Shown: positions 43,786 through 55,155, counted from the stretch's first letter. The stretch: 64,000 nucleotides of DNA from Branchiostoma floridae (GCF_000003815.2 NC_049986.1:11019942-11083941); one strand, 5' to 3'. Notes: a model not told the origin generated them from the letters alone. Program-made: numbers and translations.

Positions 43786-46700
43786 TACACACACACATAC
43801 ACACACGCGCGCGCGCGCACGCACACACACACACAGACAAGTAAAAACAATGTATCAGTGGTATGTGTGAAATGTGCATAATGTACTAACGTTAGCTGTC
43901 GGAATTTAAAAACAAAACAAGATTTACAGAACAATATAGGAAGCCCGACGCCTACCTCATTGAGGCAAAATCCCAGGTAGGTAAACATAACATGGTGTAA
44001 TACAGGGTTTAACTAAGATTGACATGACTATACATAGCTGAGCTATGAAAACAGTGTACAAGATTAGTACACCAAGGTAGCAATTAAGGCCAAGAAAGCG
44101 GACATTGGGTAGAAAATTCCAATGTAGAAACAACAACATTTTGTACACGTAAACACCATGTAATCCATTCAAATTCCACACATACAAAGGTTAATAAACA
44201 AAGGAATATAGTTGATAATGTATACCCTAAAGCAAGGATATTATATCAGAATGTAACGTCCTTGACTAATTAAGAATGTCGGAATCCCCGCTTGCACATT
44301 ACTGAAGGGGACTGTAGTATAGCTATCCGACTTTTCTCCCGGACGCTTTGGATGGCACCCCTTCGAGCACATCGAAGATCCCCTGGGCCACATTGTTTCT
44401 GACATTACAGGGGACATTCTTGGCGACCTTTTCCCCCGTCACTGAGTGTGGTTAACTTGGTAATGGCATGTTTGAGAGAGTGCACAGCATAGAAGCCGTG
44501 AGAACCCTTGGTGACCCTTTTTATCTACCTGACCGCAACAACGCCTTCACCCCGAGGCGAGCACTACCTTGGCACTATCTGCAGGCCATGCGTGACACAA
44601 AAGCTCAGAAACAAAGAAGATATCTACTAAAGTGTCCCCACAAAAAAGTACCTTCTTTTTGGTCGTCAATTGATGAAACCACTAATTTGAAATTAAATTT
44701 ACGACCATATAGTGTAAACCACATACGCAGACAATCGTTATGTACCCAGCGACATGTAGACTTGTTCACGCCAATTATACAATTATAGGTTGAGAGTCAG
44801 CATTGAATGATAGGTTAGAGGTCATTAGTGGAAAAAGGGGCCTATGTTTATACCACTCGTGGGGGTTTCTTTCACACTGTAGGAAATCACTCGTGATGTC
44901 TTAAGGCTGTGTTTTGTGTTAAAGTACCAATAATTAAGTGCTAATTCCTGAGTAATCGCGTGTCTTGTTGAGTTGTGATTTGCTAATTATATGTAGCAGG
45001 CTTCAAGGAACGCGCCAGCAGTCTTTGTTCACGAAATAACAGCAATTAAAATCACCCATTGTGTGTCATCTACGTCAATCCTAACGGTGGCATGGAACAG
45101 ACCTCCATCATCCCAGATATACACATGTATATATTTGCTAAACGATGAAAACGACGGATAAAAGGGTCTCTTATTCACAACAATGATATATAAAATACGT
45201 CTGCCAAGCACGTTTTGGTGACCGTCTGTCACGTTCCTCAGGGAAATACTTGCCGGTTATATCCAACACTGCAGCTAGGTGTCGCTATTGACAATGCGGT
45301 CCTAAACCTAGAATGATAAAGAGTAATCTCCAAGCAGATCCTACGGTGTCATAAGGTAGTATCAAAGCTGGCCAAGGAGTATGGCCGACTAAGGGAGTCA
45401 AACGGGAAGTTTGATCCGATACATTACGCACCGTGGATCTGGTTGGAGATTAGATAAAGAGACTAATTCCGCCGGACCGTTCCTCCTCAGTACTCCTGAC
45501 GTTTGTGAACTGTTTCCGGCTGAGCTGGGCCACCAAAGTGCAGGACTTCTGCGCCGTGGGCAAAGTGGCGGGACTGTTCCTGATTATCTTTGCAGGGATA
45601 CTTGAAATTTGGTTCGGTGAGTAAAGATATATACGATAGTGACATAGAAGTGTGATCATAAGTGTTTTGGGTTTGACACTTGTGGAATAATTCTCCAATG
45701 TTTAGCATTAAATGAATGAAGACCTTTATTGTACAGTTTTGCCCAACCGAGCTAAGTACAGGTCACAACAAGTCAAGATATATACATATAAAAGTATCAC
45801 AAATCTAGTCTAACACAAAAGTTCGGCTTCTTATCGCTTCTTGGTAATAGTGAAAATGTAGGACTGTATGGGTTTCGCTATGGTCGGTTTGTCAAAACGC
45901 ATGAGAAATATAAACTTGTCAGTGCTACTCATGTGTCTAAAATGAGGGAATCTACTTTCTATATAACTAAATAGAGTATTTCTATCATTGACATACATAT
46001 CGCAATCAACTGTGAAGTGCACTTCATCTTCTACCATGTTTGAGGTACAAAATTGGCAGACTCTCTGTTCTAGAGGAGTGCGGTTGTGCCTTCCTGATTC
46101 AATTCGCAGTCGGTGGCAACTGATTCTTAGTTTAGCAATGGTAGTTCTGTGCCGAATGTTTGTAATTTTCAAGTACTGCTCTTCATTGTATGTGGATTTT
46201 AGTAATCTGTACGTTCGGAGTTTGTTTTTCGCACCTAAACCTTTATTATCATTATGAATGTTGGTTAGAAAATTCTGGAAATAAATATCCTTCAGTCGTT
46301 GGTGGATAGCAGAAATTAGGTGGGATGCGTTTGGATCTGTTGACTCATGGGCTTGCCAAACAAAAGAGTAACCACACTCCTCCAAAGTTTTGCGAACACC
46401 AGATGCCCAACATTTAGTACATGATGAATCTAGATTCAGCTAACATAAGAGAGAGTCTGCCTGCAGACTACGGATACCAGCACTGAATGTTCCCACAGGT
46501 TTCAGCTGGGTATTTACTTATCATGGAAACGTAAATTAAAGAGGAATTCACATTAAAAGATGATAAAAAACTCCAGTTACTATCCAAGGTTTGATGGTGT
46601 TTTTCATTAACGATATCATAGTACTATCTTTAATATCTTCTCAGGAAACGGCAAGCTAGAGTACTTCACGTTCGATGGTCCAGCGCTGGATCCAGGCAAA

Positions 46701-48019
46701 CTCTCGCAGGCGTTCTATAGCGGGATGTTCGCCTATGCAGGATGGTAAGGGACTTATTCATCTCAGCTCAGTCAGTTCCCAATGCCCTGTTTTATCATCT
46801 TCGATAGGACGATTATTGTTTGCGGTGTCGTATTACTAAATAAGTTGTGAATAGAACTTCATGACAGATGATATGTGGATAGGCGTCGGGAAAACGAAGT
46901 TCCATGTTTGGTCCCCTAACGGCTGTCCACGGTACTACAACGGAACCTCCGGTTCTGATATGTTGTGTTCTGAAAAGGCTGTAGTTGTGACTTTTTTTGG
47001 TAGGTTGCTTGACCTGCGGTGAAGAGTTTCTGTAAAAGTATAAACCTTTGATAAGTAGAACATAACAAGAGCTACGTTCCATTTCATGAATCATGACATT
47101 TCAATTTTCTCCCAGGTTTTACCTCAACACCGTTACTGAGGAGATCCATAGGCCGGAGAAGTGAGTTCTCACACCAACACATCACCGCACACATCGGTCG
47201 TTCCATCTACCGTATAATTTACTAATTTGCCTGCCGAGGAAATGATTACATGCAGAGTGTGCTGATTTGCGTATGCGTATACACAGTCTATTGTTTTGTT
47301 AGCGGTGTTACGCGAAGCAAAACGTATGGAATTGAGGCGTGGCTACCTTACAATCTTTCTGAACTGTATTACCTTCTTATAAATTGGCTCATGTTGTATC
47401 TGACAGTGTTTTTGTGTCATAGAGTTTCTTCTTCTGTTTCCTGCTCTTTCTTTTCTCCTTCTATTTTTCATACTCTTCCTTTCGGTCCCCAGGACGATGC
47501 CACGTGCCATGATTGTGGGAGAAGTAGTCATAATTGCCATGTATCTGCTGACCATCTTCGCCTATCACATCGTCATGTCCGCCCATGACGTCATCGAGTC
47601 GTCTGCAGTGGCTGTGGTATGATTTTATTTCTTCATAATTTATACAAACGAAAACAGTCTAAACTTGTACGTGAGTGGTAGAGAAAATTTCGCCGAAATT
47701 CGTCTAACTTGCCCCCAACAACAATGTCTAAGAATGCATAAAAATGTATCCTGTTGTAGTCTTGATATCTTCTCTTGAATTTGACCGTTACAGACCTTTG
47801 CGAAAAGCGCCATGGGTTCCCTGGGCTGGACAGTTCCCATCGCCGTGCTGATCTCCTGTGTCGGGGTCGCGAACGGGATATTCCTGGCCACATCTCGGTA
47901 AGGCTGGGGACACCCTAGTTGGTATGCTACGAATAAAAGACTGGGCAGTGACATTATTGGTTAAACTGATGGTATATTTCTGTATGACTATGGTCCGTCC
48001 TACACGTCTTTATGCAGTG

Positions 48020-48068
<49 letters not shown>

Positions 48069-48297
48069 AGTGTCTGTGTGTGTCTGTGTGGGCGCGCGCG
48101 CGCAAACGTGTGTGTACATGTGTGTGATTGCACCTTGTGTGTGTTTTTCGTTATTCAGACATGTCAGATGACTTATTCAGCTATACCTGTCTATCCATAG
48201 AGTGATGTACGCAGGAGCACGGGACGGCACCCTGCCCACCATCCTGAAGACGCTTCACGTGACCAAGTGTACACCAATGCCTGCCATCCTTCTACTG
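42937..48297 (+). CDS. SLC7-type amino-acid transporter (light chain), first seven exons
   Basis: Exons 42937-43432, 45491-45616, 46645-46744, 47116-47160, 47493-47616, 47794-47897 and 48201-48297 have GT-AG borders and sum to 364 codons. The APC-family TM1 signature [14 protein letters not shown] is at residues 47-60. The conserved W..M.IIRPGV region follows in TM3. A Cys at 150 (FEYCDPP) matches the position used by LAT-type light chains for the disulphide to the 4F2hc/rBAT heavy chain. [12 protein letters not shown] and [15 protein letters not shown] are typical of the family. It should be a plasma-membrane amino-acid exchanger. Family length is about 480-520, so the last 120-150 residues are missing. 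No further exon is found before or after the 48489 gap. The introns carry microsatellites and an antisense LINE fragment. Confidence 0.92.
43653..43835 (+). repeat. (CA)n-(CT)n-(CA)n compound microsatellite
   Basis: About 80 bp of CA, then TTTTCTCATGAT, about 30 bp of CT, then mixed CA/CG repeats, in SLC7 intron 1. Cysteine/valine-rich frames here are artefacts. Confidence 0.95.
44468..44788 (+). other. Unrecognised 106-codon open frame in SLC7 intron 1
   Basis: It starts [20 protein letters not shown] and is basic, with an [16 protein letters not shown] stretch. No domain is recognised. Its position within an intron and the lack of splice or promoter signals suggest a transposon remnant. 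Confidence 0.2.
45708..46500 (-). mobile_element. 5'-truncated non-LTR retrotransposon, SLC7 intron 2 (antisense)
   Basis: The minus strand encodes the C-terminal part of a LINE ORF. The open frame runs from about 46437 to 45831, with a Cys-His motif [19 protein letters not shown] (C-x2-C-x9-H-x4-C). Past an interruption, fragments such as [15 protein letters not shown] continue upstream. About 115 bp after the stop it ends in AATAAAGG followed by (ATTC)n, a typical 3' tail of CR1/L2-like elements. The copy is 5'-truncated and has at least one frame break. Confidence 0.75.
48022..48128 (+). repeat. (GT)n microsatellite
   Basis: A (GT)n tract with TGTC and GCGC interruptions in SLC7 intron 6. 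Frames across it are artefacts. Confidence 0.9.
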
Positions 48298-48588
48298 GTC
48301 AGTCATGGAGGTCTATTAGTCAATTACTCAGTGTTTTAGTGACCTCACACCAAATGAGGTGTTACACCAATTTGCCTCTACAGGCAGTAACTGATGAGAG
48401 ACCATTGTATTTGACTGATGATTGCTCAACGAATTTTATAGACAACGAGTTTTGTAGGTCTATCACAGTGTCACATCTCCTAGCATCGNNNNNNNNNNNN
48501 NNNNNNNNNNNNNNNNNNNNNNNNNNNNNNNNNNNNNNNNNNNNNNNNNNNNNNNNNNNNNNNNNNNNNNNNNNNNNNNNNNNNNNNN

Positions 48589-49060
48589 AGCACTACCCTA
48601 ACCCTAACCTTAACCCTAACCCTAACCCTAACCCTAACCCTAACCCTAACCCTAACCCTAACCCTAACCCTAACCCTAGCGGTTAGTGCTTACGTCATAT
48701 CTCGGGAAGTAAGCACCCGATTTTAAAACGGTTTGCACTTTACAACTCTGTACCAAGATATCTTTTCAATGATACCAAGTTTGATCGACTAGAACACTTA
48801 TTTAGCCTTGTTGGCTCTAAGCACTACGCTAACCTTAACCCACCCTAGCGGTTAAATTTAGGTTAGTTCTGAAGTCATATCTCGAGAAGAAAGCACCCTT
48901 ATTGTAAGCGGTTTTTAGATTACATTAAGGTACCAGGAGCCTTTTGCAACGATACCAAGTTTGACCGACTAGAACACACTCTTAGCCATGTTGGCTCTAA
49001 GCACTACGCTAACCCTAACCCTTACTCTTACCCTAGAGGTTAGGGTTAGTTTAGATTAAT
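48589..49060 (+). repeat. TTAGGG-type interstitial repeats with about 200-bp satellite units
   Basis: Directly after the 100-N gap there are about 14 CCCTAA units (48597-48678). Then come two diverged units of about 170-200 bp, each with TCATATCTCGRGAAG, AAGCACCC, AACGGTTTGCACTTTACA-like sequence, TACCAAGTTTGAYCGACTAG and GGCTCTAAGCACTACGCTAACC. A further CCTAAC-like run follows each unit. A third partial unit is at 49300-49390. The non-telomeric part is homologous, in opposite orientation, to the satellite at 54556-55155. Confidence 0.85.
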
Positions 49061-49152
49061 AGTTGAATCAGAAAAAATCAGATTCGCAGCTTGTAAAAAC
49101 AAACTGAATATCACTGATTTGTACAAACTTATTGCATTGCGAATTACACAAA

Positions 49153-49158
<6 letters not shown>

Positions 49159-49198
<40 letters not shown>

Positions 49199-49225
49199 AT
49201 TAATTAATTAATTTAATTAAACAAT
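49159..49225. repeat. (AT)n and (TTAA)n microsatellite
   Basis: About 35 bp of AT dinucleotides followed by AATTAATTAATTAATTTAAT. Confidence 0.9.
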
Positions 49226-49699
49226 TACAATACTTGACGCCGAAACACCTTAACAAAGTTGTACGTAATGCGTTACAAAGAACACTGAAGTAAGAACGTT
49301 AGAAGTTAGGGTCATTCTTAACTCATATCTCGAGAAGAAAGCACCCGTTTTGAAAACGGTTTTCAGATTACATTAAGGTCTCGGTTCGGAGGTATTTTTA
49401 CCATTTGGGGCCGATTTGACTGCCTCTCAGAAAAGCGCGACCACTCCTCATTACATCAATTTTCGGACAATTTAAGGTTTCTAATAGACCGTTAGACTCA
49501 GTAGAAATGTTTTGTAGAAATGTCATTTTTGGTAAAAAATCTTTAATACAATCATTTTTTTTAAATTGCTAATTTTTGGTCATTATTTACAAGCCTCTTC
49601 ACGAAAAAAAATGAATTTTACTGGGACAATAGTTGTGTTTACTAAATAAAAAGGAAGAAAATCGTGAGGATACGTTTTCCGCTAGCCGCTAGCCGATGG

Positions 49700-49800
49700 C
49701 GCTATTAAGCACCCACAACGCACATGGAACACACGATCTGGGTCATCAGGCGACAAACCGCGTTACCGCTATCGCGAACTAATATAAGGAAATATTGGCC
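49700..49800 (+). repeat. GGGTCATCAGGCGA...ACCGC repeat (copy 1)
   Basis: CTGGGTCATCAGGCGACAAA followed by CCGCGTTACCG...GCGAACTAATA matches 55225-55290 in the same orientation. Both lie near a TTAGGG-bearing array. A 90-codon open frame follows copy 1 (49896-50168) and the zinc-finger gene follows copy 2. The two proteins are not alike. Confidence 0.6.
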
Positions 49801-50484
49801 GCACGGCGAAATCTGCGCCACCGATAAACGCTACGAAGGACTGGCCTGTTGGGAAATATAAAAGACTACACACTGCTTTAACGGTAGCCGAGAAATTGAG
49901 AGCCAAAACTAAGGTGGTGACCTATGATTTGCCTTTTATTTTCACGGATATCAAATTCCGAAGCGGAACCTATATTGGAAAAGACTGCATATATAGATTT
50001 TCCTCATTAAGTATGCAAATTAAGTCCAAATTTGCACTTCATTATGTACATATCTGCCACAAGTACCTTGCATACCAAAAATCATGGGAATCCATTATTC
50101 ATATGTTCCGTTATGCTCCTTGGAAGATTTTGACAAAACCGCTCCTCAGTTCGAGAGCAAGTTGCTAGGGGCCCCAAACATACACCACTTATTCCGTACA
50201 TACATCACAAGCTATCAGCCACCAGCGTTATTTGGCTAATGGTTCGTTAAGATACTTGTCCAACCCATTTCTCTTTTCAGAAAGCGCTGACCTCCTATAT
50301 GAATTCAATTATAAGCCATAATGGCGTCTGATAATTTCCAAGGAGATGTTAGGGTGGTCAATTTGTAAATATATTCAACTGGCCGGCATTGTTGACAGTT
50401 CTCTACCCATGAGCAATGAGGTAAAGGGCTATTAAATAAAGACAAGCCTGCTATCCAAGCAGAAAAGCGCAGATATAGTAGTAG

Positions 50485-50530
50485 TCGGGAAAATTACAAG
50501 AGCGCCCGTGTAATTTTTCCGACTACTTAT
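50485..50530. repeat. Hairpin followed by AACCTCTGTTTGGAGAGTA
   Basis: TAGTCGGGAAAATTAC pairs with GTAATTTTTCCGACTA (one mismatch) around a 12-bp loop. The shared AACCTCTGTTTGGAGAGTA motif follows, as at 10774 and 31839. Confidence 0.6.
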
Positions 50531-50639
50531 TCAACCTCTGTTTGGAGAGTAAGAAAAGCTAACCGGTCAGGAAACGGTTAATTAATAATACAAGTTGTCC
50601 GCTCCAACATCTGCTTCAAGTATTAAAGCGTTCTTCCCT

Positions 50640-50960
50640 TGGGGCCTCAACAGAGGCCTCAAGGTCCCAAGAAAGTTGGTCAGGGAAATTATAGCCTCCA
50701 TAGCAGGCTCTCTGGGCTTTATCACGTCTTTTTTTGGCTCATACACTTTTGCTGGCCATAATTTTGTACTAGGTCGCTTGAACATTGGCCCCAATGGTGA
50801 AAGAACCCGGTACATATAACGAAACGAGCAGCAAAAGTGTATTATTGGCCAGAAAAGACGGAAAATACCCCCCAGAGAGCCTGCCATGGAGGCTATCGGA
50901 AACAGACCGGAAAGTAGGGCTCCATGAGTTTTCCCCGCAAAGACGTTTCCCCGTCGAAAT
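50640..50960. repeat. Inverted repeat with arms of about 75 bp
   Basis: ATAGCCTCCATAGCAGGCTC ... CACTTTTGCTGGCC (50690-50760) is inverted as CAGCAAAAGTGTATTATTGG ... GAGCCTGCCATGGAGGCTAT (50828-50900). It is probably a foldback element. The short frames inside are symmetrical by-products. Confidence 0.7.
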
Positions 50961-51150
50961 TTTTTTTGGGGGTTTCCCCGTCGTTATGGAGCATCCCCCA
51001 CTTTTTCACCCGTCGTCGTGGAACTCTCGCCGTCGTGGATTATTTCCCGTCGTATTTTTCCCCGTCGTCATTGGGGCATTCCCCGTCTGGTCTTTTCAAC
51101 AGATATTCATTCACGGATCCGTCTGGTGTTCCCCCGTCTACGTCTATAAC
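50935..51150 (+). repeat. CCCCGTCGT-rich segment
   Basis: The motif CCCGTCG or a close variant recurs about a dozen times in 215 bp at irregular spacing (TTTCCCCGTCGTTATGG, CACCCGTCGTCGTGG, TTTCCCGTCGTATTTTTCCC and others). It is neither a regular tandem array nor recognisable coding sequence. Confidence 0.7.
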
Positions 51151-51289
51151 GTTAGGTATGGTGAAATATATTTATATTTCAGCCATACCATAGGTATGGT
51201 GAAATATATTGTATTCGTAATTATATTGCAATCCTTGCTACAGTATGGATTGCAATAAATTCTCTTTTGTCGTGTTTCTTCTTCTCTTT

Positions 51290-51630
51290 CTCCTGACAAA
51301 TCTTCAACTGGATTCAACTTTTTCATTTTTGGGCCAAATGAGCTGAAACTTGGCATGGAGGTAGGGATAGCAAATACCCCAAGACTTTTGTTCACTTTTT
51401 TATGGATATCTTAGAAATTATGATATTTAAGGTTTTTGGTCATTTTTAAATAGACCAAATATGTATATTTTGGGCCCCTGCGCCCTCAGGTATTACAACC
51501 TAATAACCTGATATTTGGCACAGAGGTGCATTGGACACATAAGCATAGGAACCCATCAACACTTCGGAAGGTCCGCGGGTTAGGAAATTTGTCATTTCGG
51601 GCCCGAAACGGGCCATTTGGGCGATTTTGG
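51290..51630 (+). repeat. Satellite-like unit (TATATTTTGGGCCCC ... GGTGCATTGGACA)
   Basis: AAATATGTATATTTTGGGCC, GATATTTGGCACAGAGGTGC, ATTGGACA and CCCATCAACACTTC occur in the same order as in 62130-62490. The 3' part (TTTCGGGCCCGAAACGGGCC) belongs with the array at 54165-54555. The transposon-like element at 51640 interrupts it. Confidence 0.7.
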
Positions 51631-51639
51631 GGATATTTT

Positions 51640-53724
51640 AATCATGTAGTCCCCGCGGAAGTAAAGAGAACGCAAGCAATCCAATTAAGAACAGGTGAAA
51701 CCTGACAGGTGATAATTAGGGATGTCTCGTATGCATTTAAACGAGAAGAACACACATACACGAGGCAGATACGTACGATCGTCACCGAACGAAGCAAGCG
51801 CGAGGAAAGCAGCAAGGCTTAGCGACCTCGATGCCAAGGGTAATACCACCACCCCGACCACGCTTCGGTTCGCAAAGCCGCCCAGTGCCTGCATGGAGAG
51901 TTGCTGTCGCCACGGATAGCGACAGTCCACCAGCCGAGCCGCGTCAGGGCCTTGGGGGAAGAATGTGCGGCAGGTGAACGGAGTTTCTGGCGTAGAATTG
52001 AGCGCTGCAAGTATTGGACATTTTCTTGATGTTAAGTTGCTCTCCATGTTTGCTTTTTCCTATAACGTTAAGGGCCTAGGTACGAGTATTGCGCTGAATT
52101 TATACTGCAAATTTGGACTGGTAGACGATAATTAACATAACAATCTTGGAACGGAAGGAATTTGGCCACGTAGTTTATACCGGTAACAATTGTGGACATG
52201 TAGTTTATATATGTTGGAGTTAAGAATTTGGCAATGGAATGGAAGCAACTAGCTACGTAATTTTGAACCTGGATTGGGAGTATTGATGTAGGCAATGTGG
52301 CAATGGAAGAAATTTGGCCATGGAATGGGATGGAATATGGCCATGTAATGGAAAGAAGTTGGCCAAGGAATAGAAGGAATTTGGACTTGGAGCCAGGTAT
52401 ATGTTAACAATAGGGCGATGGAAGTAATTTGGCCATGGAATGTGCAACCTAATCTGGGAGTCATGTATTGAGGAACACAATACAATGGTGCAATGGAAGG
52501 AATTTGCCCATGGAATGGAAAGATTTTGATTTTGATTTGTAAGTTGGACTTAGAGCACGGTATGAATGAAAACAATGGTGGAACGGAAGTAGTAAATTCA
52601 CATGTTATTAAAAAAAGTGGCATTGGCTGTGGTGGACTAATGGTACAATAATTACAGTACGTTGCTGAACATTGATCGAAGAGCCTACCATAAGAACAGA
52701 TATAGACGTTTCAATCCCTTGTGTTGCCATGGTTACTTTGACATGAAAGGGAGCAAGTGTATCGCTACAGTTGACATTCCACGTGCAAAACTGGCAAAGT
52801 TCATACAACAGGCGAAGATGCTGGCGTCTAACTGTATTGGTGAGGTTTGTGTTGAGTACATATACTATTTGACATACAGCGGTGCAATAATTGATCAGAA
52901 TAGAAATCTCAAACTATGTAAATTAGAAAGGCGGGTTCATGATGATTCTTTTTCGCACTTAGGGGAGGTACTCATGCACTCTGCCGACCAGGTCATTCTG
53001 AGCCTCAGTACCTGGGGTGCTGACACGCCTCCTCTCCTCCAAATTTTGTTTCATGCTCGTTAATATTAGGTGATGGTTACGTCACCGGGATGAAATATGA
53101 CGTTGGGAAATATGGGGTAGTAGAACCTACTCAAAATCACGGGCACCTCTCCCTGCCACCCGTTAAATAGATTTGGAGGGGAGGCGTGTCTGCGACACAG
53201 GAGAGGCGGAGTTTGTGACAAACAACACATATACGGCGAATATATATAGGATGTAATACTCTGTTGAGAGAAGGGTAGGCACAGGCCCTGACACTGTGGA
53301 GAGGATGAAGAGTGACAGTTGAAGTCTTAATTTTAAAGTTAAAATTTGAACAAGGTTGTGTTTCAAAACTGTTACAGGTACACGTAGTATTTTCTTGATT
53401 ATGCAACACCGCGACATATGAATAGAGAAAGGTTTGGGAAAATCAGGAAGGTTTGAGAGGATAAGACATGGTAAGGTAAGGATAAGGTTTTGGGAAAATA
53501 TAAGGTTAGGGGATTTGATAATAATATGAGGTTTGGGGAAAAGGAGAAGGAGGGGCTAAAATCTGGGTGTAAGGAGAGGTGATTTGGGTGTCACAGAAAG
53601 AGAGTTCATAGGGAAGAGGAAAGACGGAGGAAGTGCAGAAACGTCTCACTTACACCCAATATCATTCCCCATACCTAACATGTGAGATGCCTTCTGCATT
53701 GTAACGGAGGACTACTACATGATT
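51640..53724. mobile_element. 2.1 kb transposon-like element, AATCATGTAGTCC termini
   Basis: The left end AATCATGTAGTCCCCGCGG and the complement of the right end (AATCATGTAGTAGTCCTCCG) are imperfect inverted repeats. About 160 bp at the left and about 100 bp at the right are shared with the 395-bp element that follows, so its boundaries are confirmed by comparison. The interior has a degenerate repeat of GGAATTTGGCCATGGAATG (52260-52540), an unrecognised 133-codon frame (52662-53063), an inverted pair GACACGCCTCC...CCAAAT / ATTTGGAGGGGAGGCGTGTC (53022-53190), and a purine-rich tract (53420-53650). No transposase is recognised. Confidence 0.75.
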
Positions 53725-53742
53725 GAGATACCGCCATATTTT

Positions 53743-54137
53743 AATCATGTAGTCCCCGCGGAAGTTAAGAGAACGTAAGCAATCCAATTAAGAACAGTTG
53801 AAACCTGACAGGTGATAATTAGGGATGTCTCGTATAAATTTAAACGAGAAGAACACGCAAACACGAGGCAGATACGTACGTTCGGAACAAGGGCGAAGAA
53901 AGAGGGAGGGACAGCAGCAAAGAAACCAGAAGGGGAAAGGGGGTTGGGGGATCGAAAGGGGTGTGGTAAACCGCCTACATGTGAGCGATTTAAAAGGACC
54001 ACCCACTCGCCCTTCTTTGCATAGTAGATCAAACTGGAAGTCCAAGACTCCGTCAGTGCAGAAAAGTCCCACTTACACCCAATATCATACTTAACATGTC
54101 ATATGCCTTCTGCACTGTAGCGGAGGACTACATCATT
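53743..54137. mobile_element. 395-bp deletion derivative of the preceding element
   Basis: It starts AATCATGTAGTCCCCGCGGA and ends GCGGAGGACTACATCATT. The first about 160 bp match 51640-51800. The last about 100 bp (TGCAGAAAAGTCCCACTTAC onward) match 53632-53724. The centre is unrelated or deleted. It lies 18 bp after its longer relative, in the same orientation. Confidence 0.8.
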
Positions 54138-54164
54138 GATATACAGCCAGATTTGATTTTGGGC

Positions 54165-54555
54165 CCTGAATTACGGGCACGAAACGGGCCATTTGGGCGA
54201 TTTTGGCCAAAATTTGGGGAGACTTGATTTTTGGGCCCCTAAAAGTGTCGGAAGGCCTGCAGGTTAGGAAACTTGTCATTTCGGGCCCGAAATTTGCCCA
54301 CATCGCCCAAAATGGCCCGTTTCGGGCCCGAAATGACAAATTTCGACAGGTCCGGACCTTCCGAACTTTTCGGGGCCCAAAAATGAAATTTGCCCACATC
54401 GCCCCAAATGGCCCGTTTCGGGCCCGAAATGACAAATTTCGACAGGTCCGGACATTCCGGACCTTTTCGGGGCCCCAAAATGAAATTTGCCCACATTGCC
54501 CAAAATGGCCCGTTTCGGGCCGAAATGACAAATTTCGACAGGTCCGGACCTTCCC
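54165..54555 (+). repeat. About 96-bp satellite built on GGGCCCGAAA palindromes
   Basis: Three units start near 54311, 54407 and 54504 (AATGGCCCGTTTCGGGCCCG, then ACAGGTCCGGACCTTCC and TGAAATTTGCCCACATCGCC). They are preceded by inverted copies (GAAACGGGCCATTTGGGCGA) at 54180-54230. GGGCCC and TCCGGA palindromes recur in each unit. Frames across it in several phases are artefacts of the repeat. Confidence 0.85.
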
Positions 54556-55155
54556 TAACCCTAACCCTAACCCTAACCCTAACCCTAAAATAGCCCTAAC
54601 CCTAACCTATCTTCAAGGCCGCCAAACTTGGTATGATTTGGAGGGTATGTTGGTGGGTACTTGTAAACTGCAAACCGTTTTGAAATTGCGTGCTTAGTTG
54701 TCGAGATCTGAGCCCTAACCCTAACCGCAACCCTAACCCTAACCCTAAAATAGCCCTAACCCTAACCTATCTTCAAGGCCGCCAAACTTGGTATGATTTG
54801 GAGGGTATGTTGGTGGGTACTTGTAAACTGCAAACCGTTTTGAAATTGCGTGCTTAGTTGTCGAGATCTGAGCCCTAACCCTAACCGCAACCCTAACCCT
54901 AACCCTAAAATAGCCCTAACCCTAACCTATCTTCAAGGCCGCCAAACTTGGTATGATTTGGAGGGTATGTTGGTGGGTACTTGTAAACTGCAAACCGTTT
55001 TGAAATTGCGTGCTTAGTTGTCGAGATCTGAGCCCTAACCCTAACCGCAACCCTAACCCTAACCCTAAAATAGCCCTAACCCTAACCTATCTTCAAGGCC
55101 GCCAAACTTGGTATGATTTGGAGGGTATGTTGGTGGGTACTTGTAAACTGCAAAC
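54556..55155 (+). repeat. 160-bp satellite containing TTAGGG-type hexamers
   Basis: CTTCAAGGCCGCCAAACTTG occurs at 54611, 54771, 54931 and 55091, exactly 160 bp apart, and the full units look identical. Each unit is about 100 bp of unique sequence (GGTATGATTTGGAGGGTATG, ACTGCAAACCGTTTTGAAAT, GTTGTCGAGATCTGAG) plus about 60 bp of CCCTAA hexamers with an AAAATAG interruption. Reverse-complemented, the unique part aligns with the older array at 48589-49060. Confidence 0.95.

Noticed and set aside
43600..43988. Cysteine/valine-rich short proteins
   Set aside because: Translations of CA/CT microsatellites. The same applies to 42274-42589 and 47858-48200.
48589..48680. A true chromosome end
   Set aside because: The CCCTAA run is only about 80 bp, interrupted, beside an N gap and followed by 15 kb of further sequence. 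It is an interstitial or satellite-linked repeat.
54133..54697. 132- to 164-codon frames with FGPETGHFG-type repeats
   Set aside because: They are read from a 96-bp satellite in several frames on both strands.
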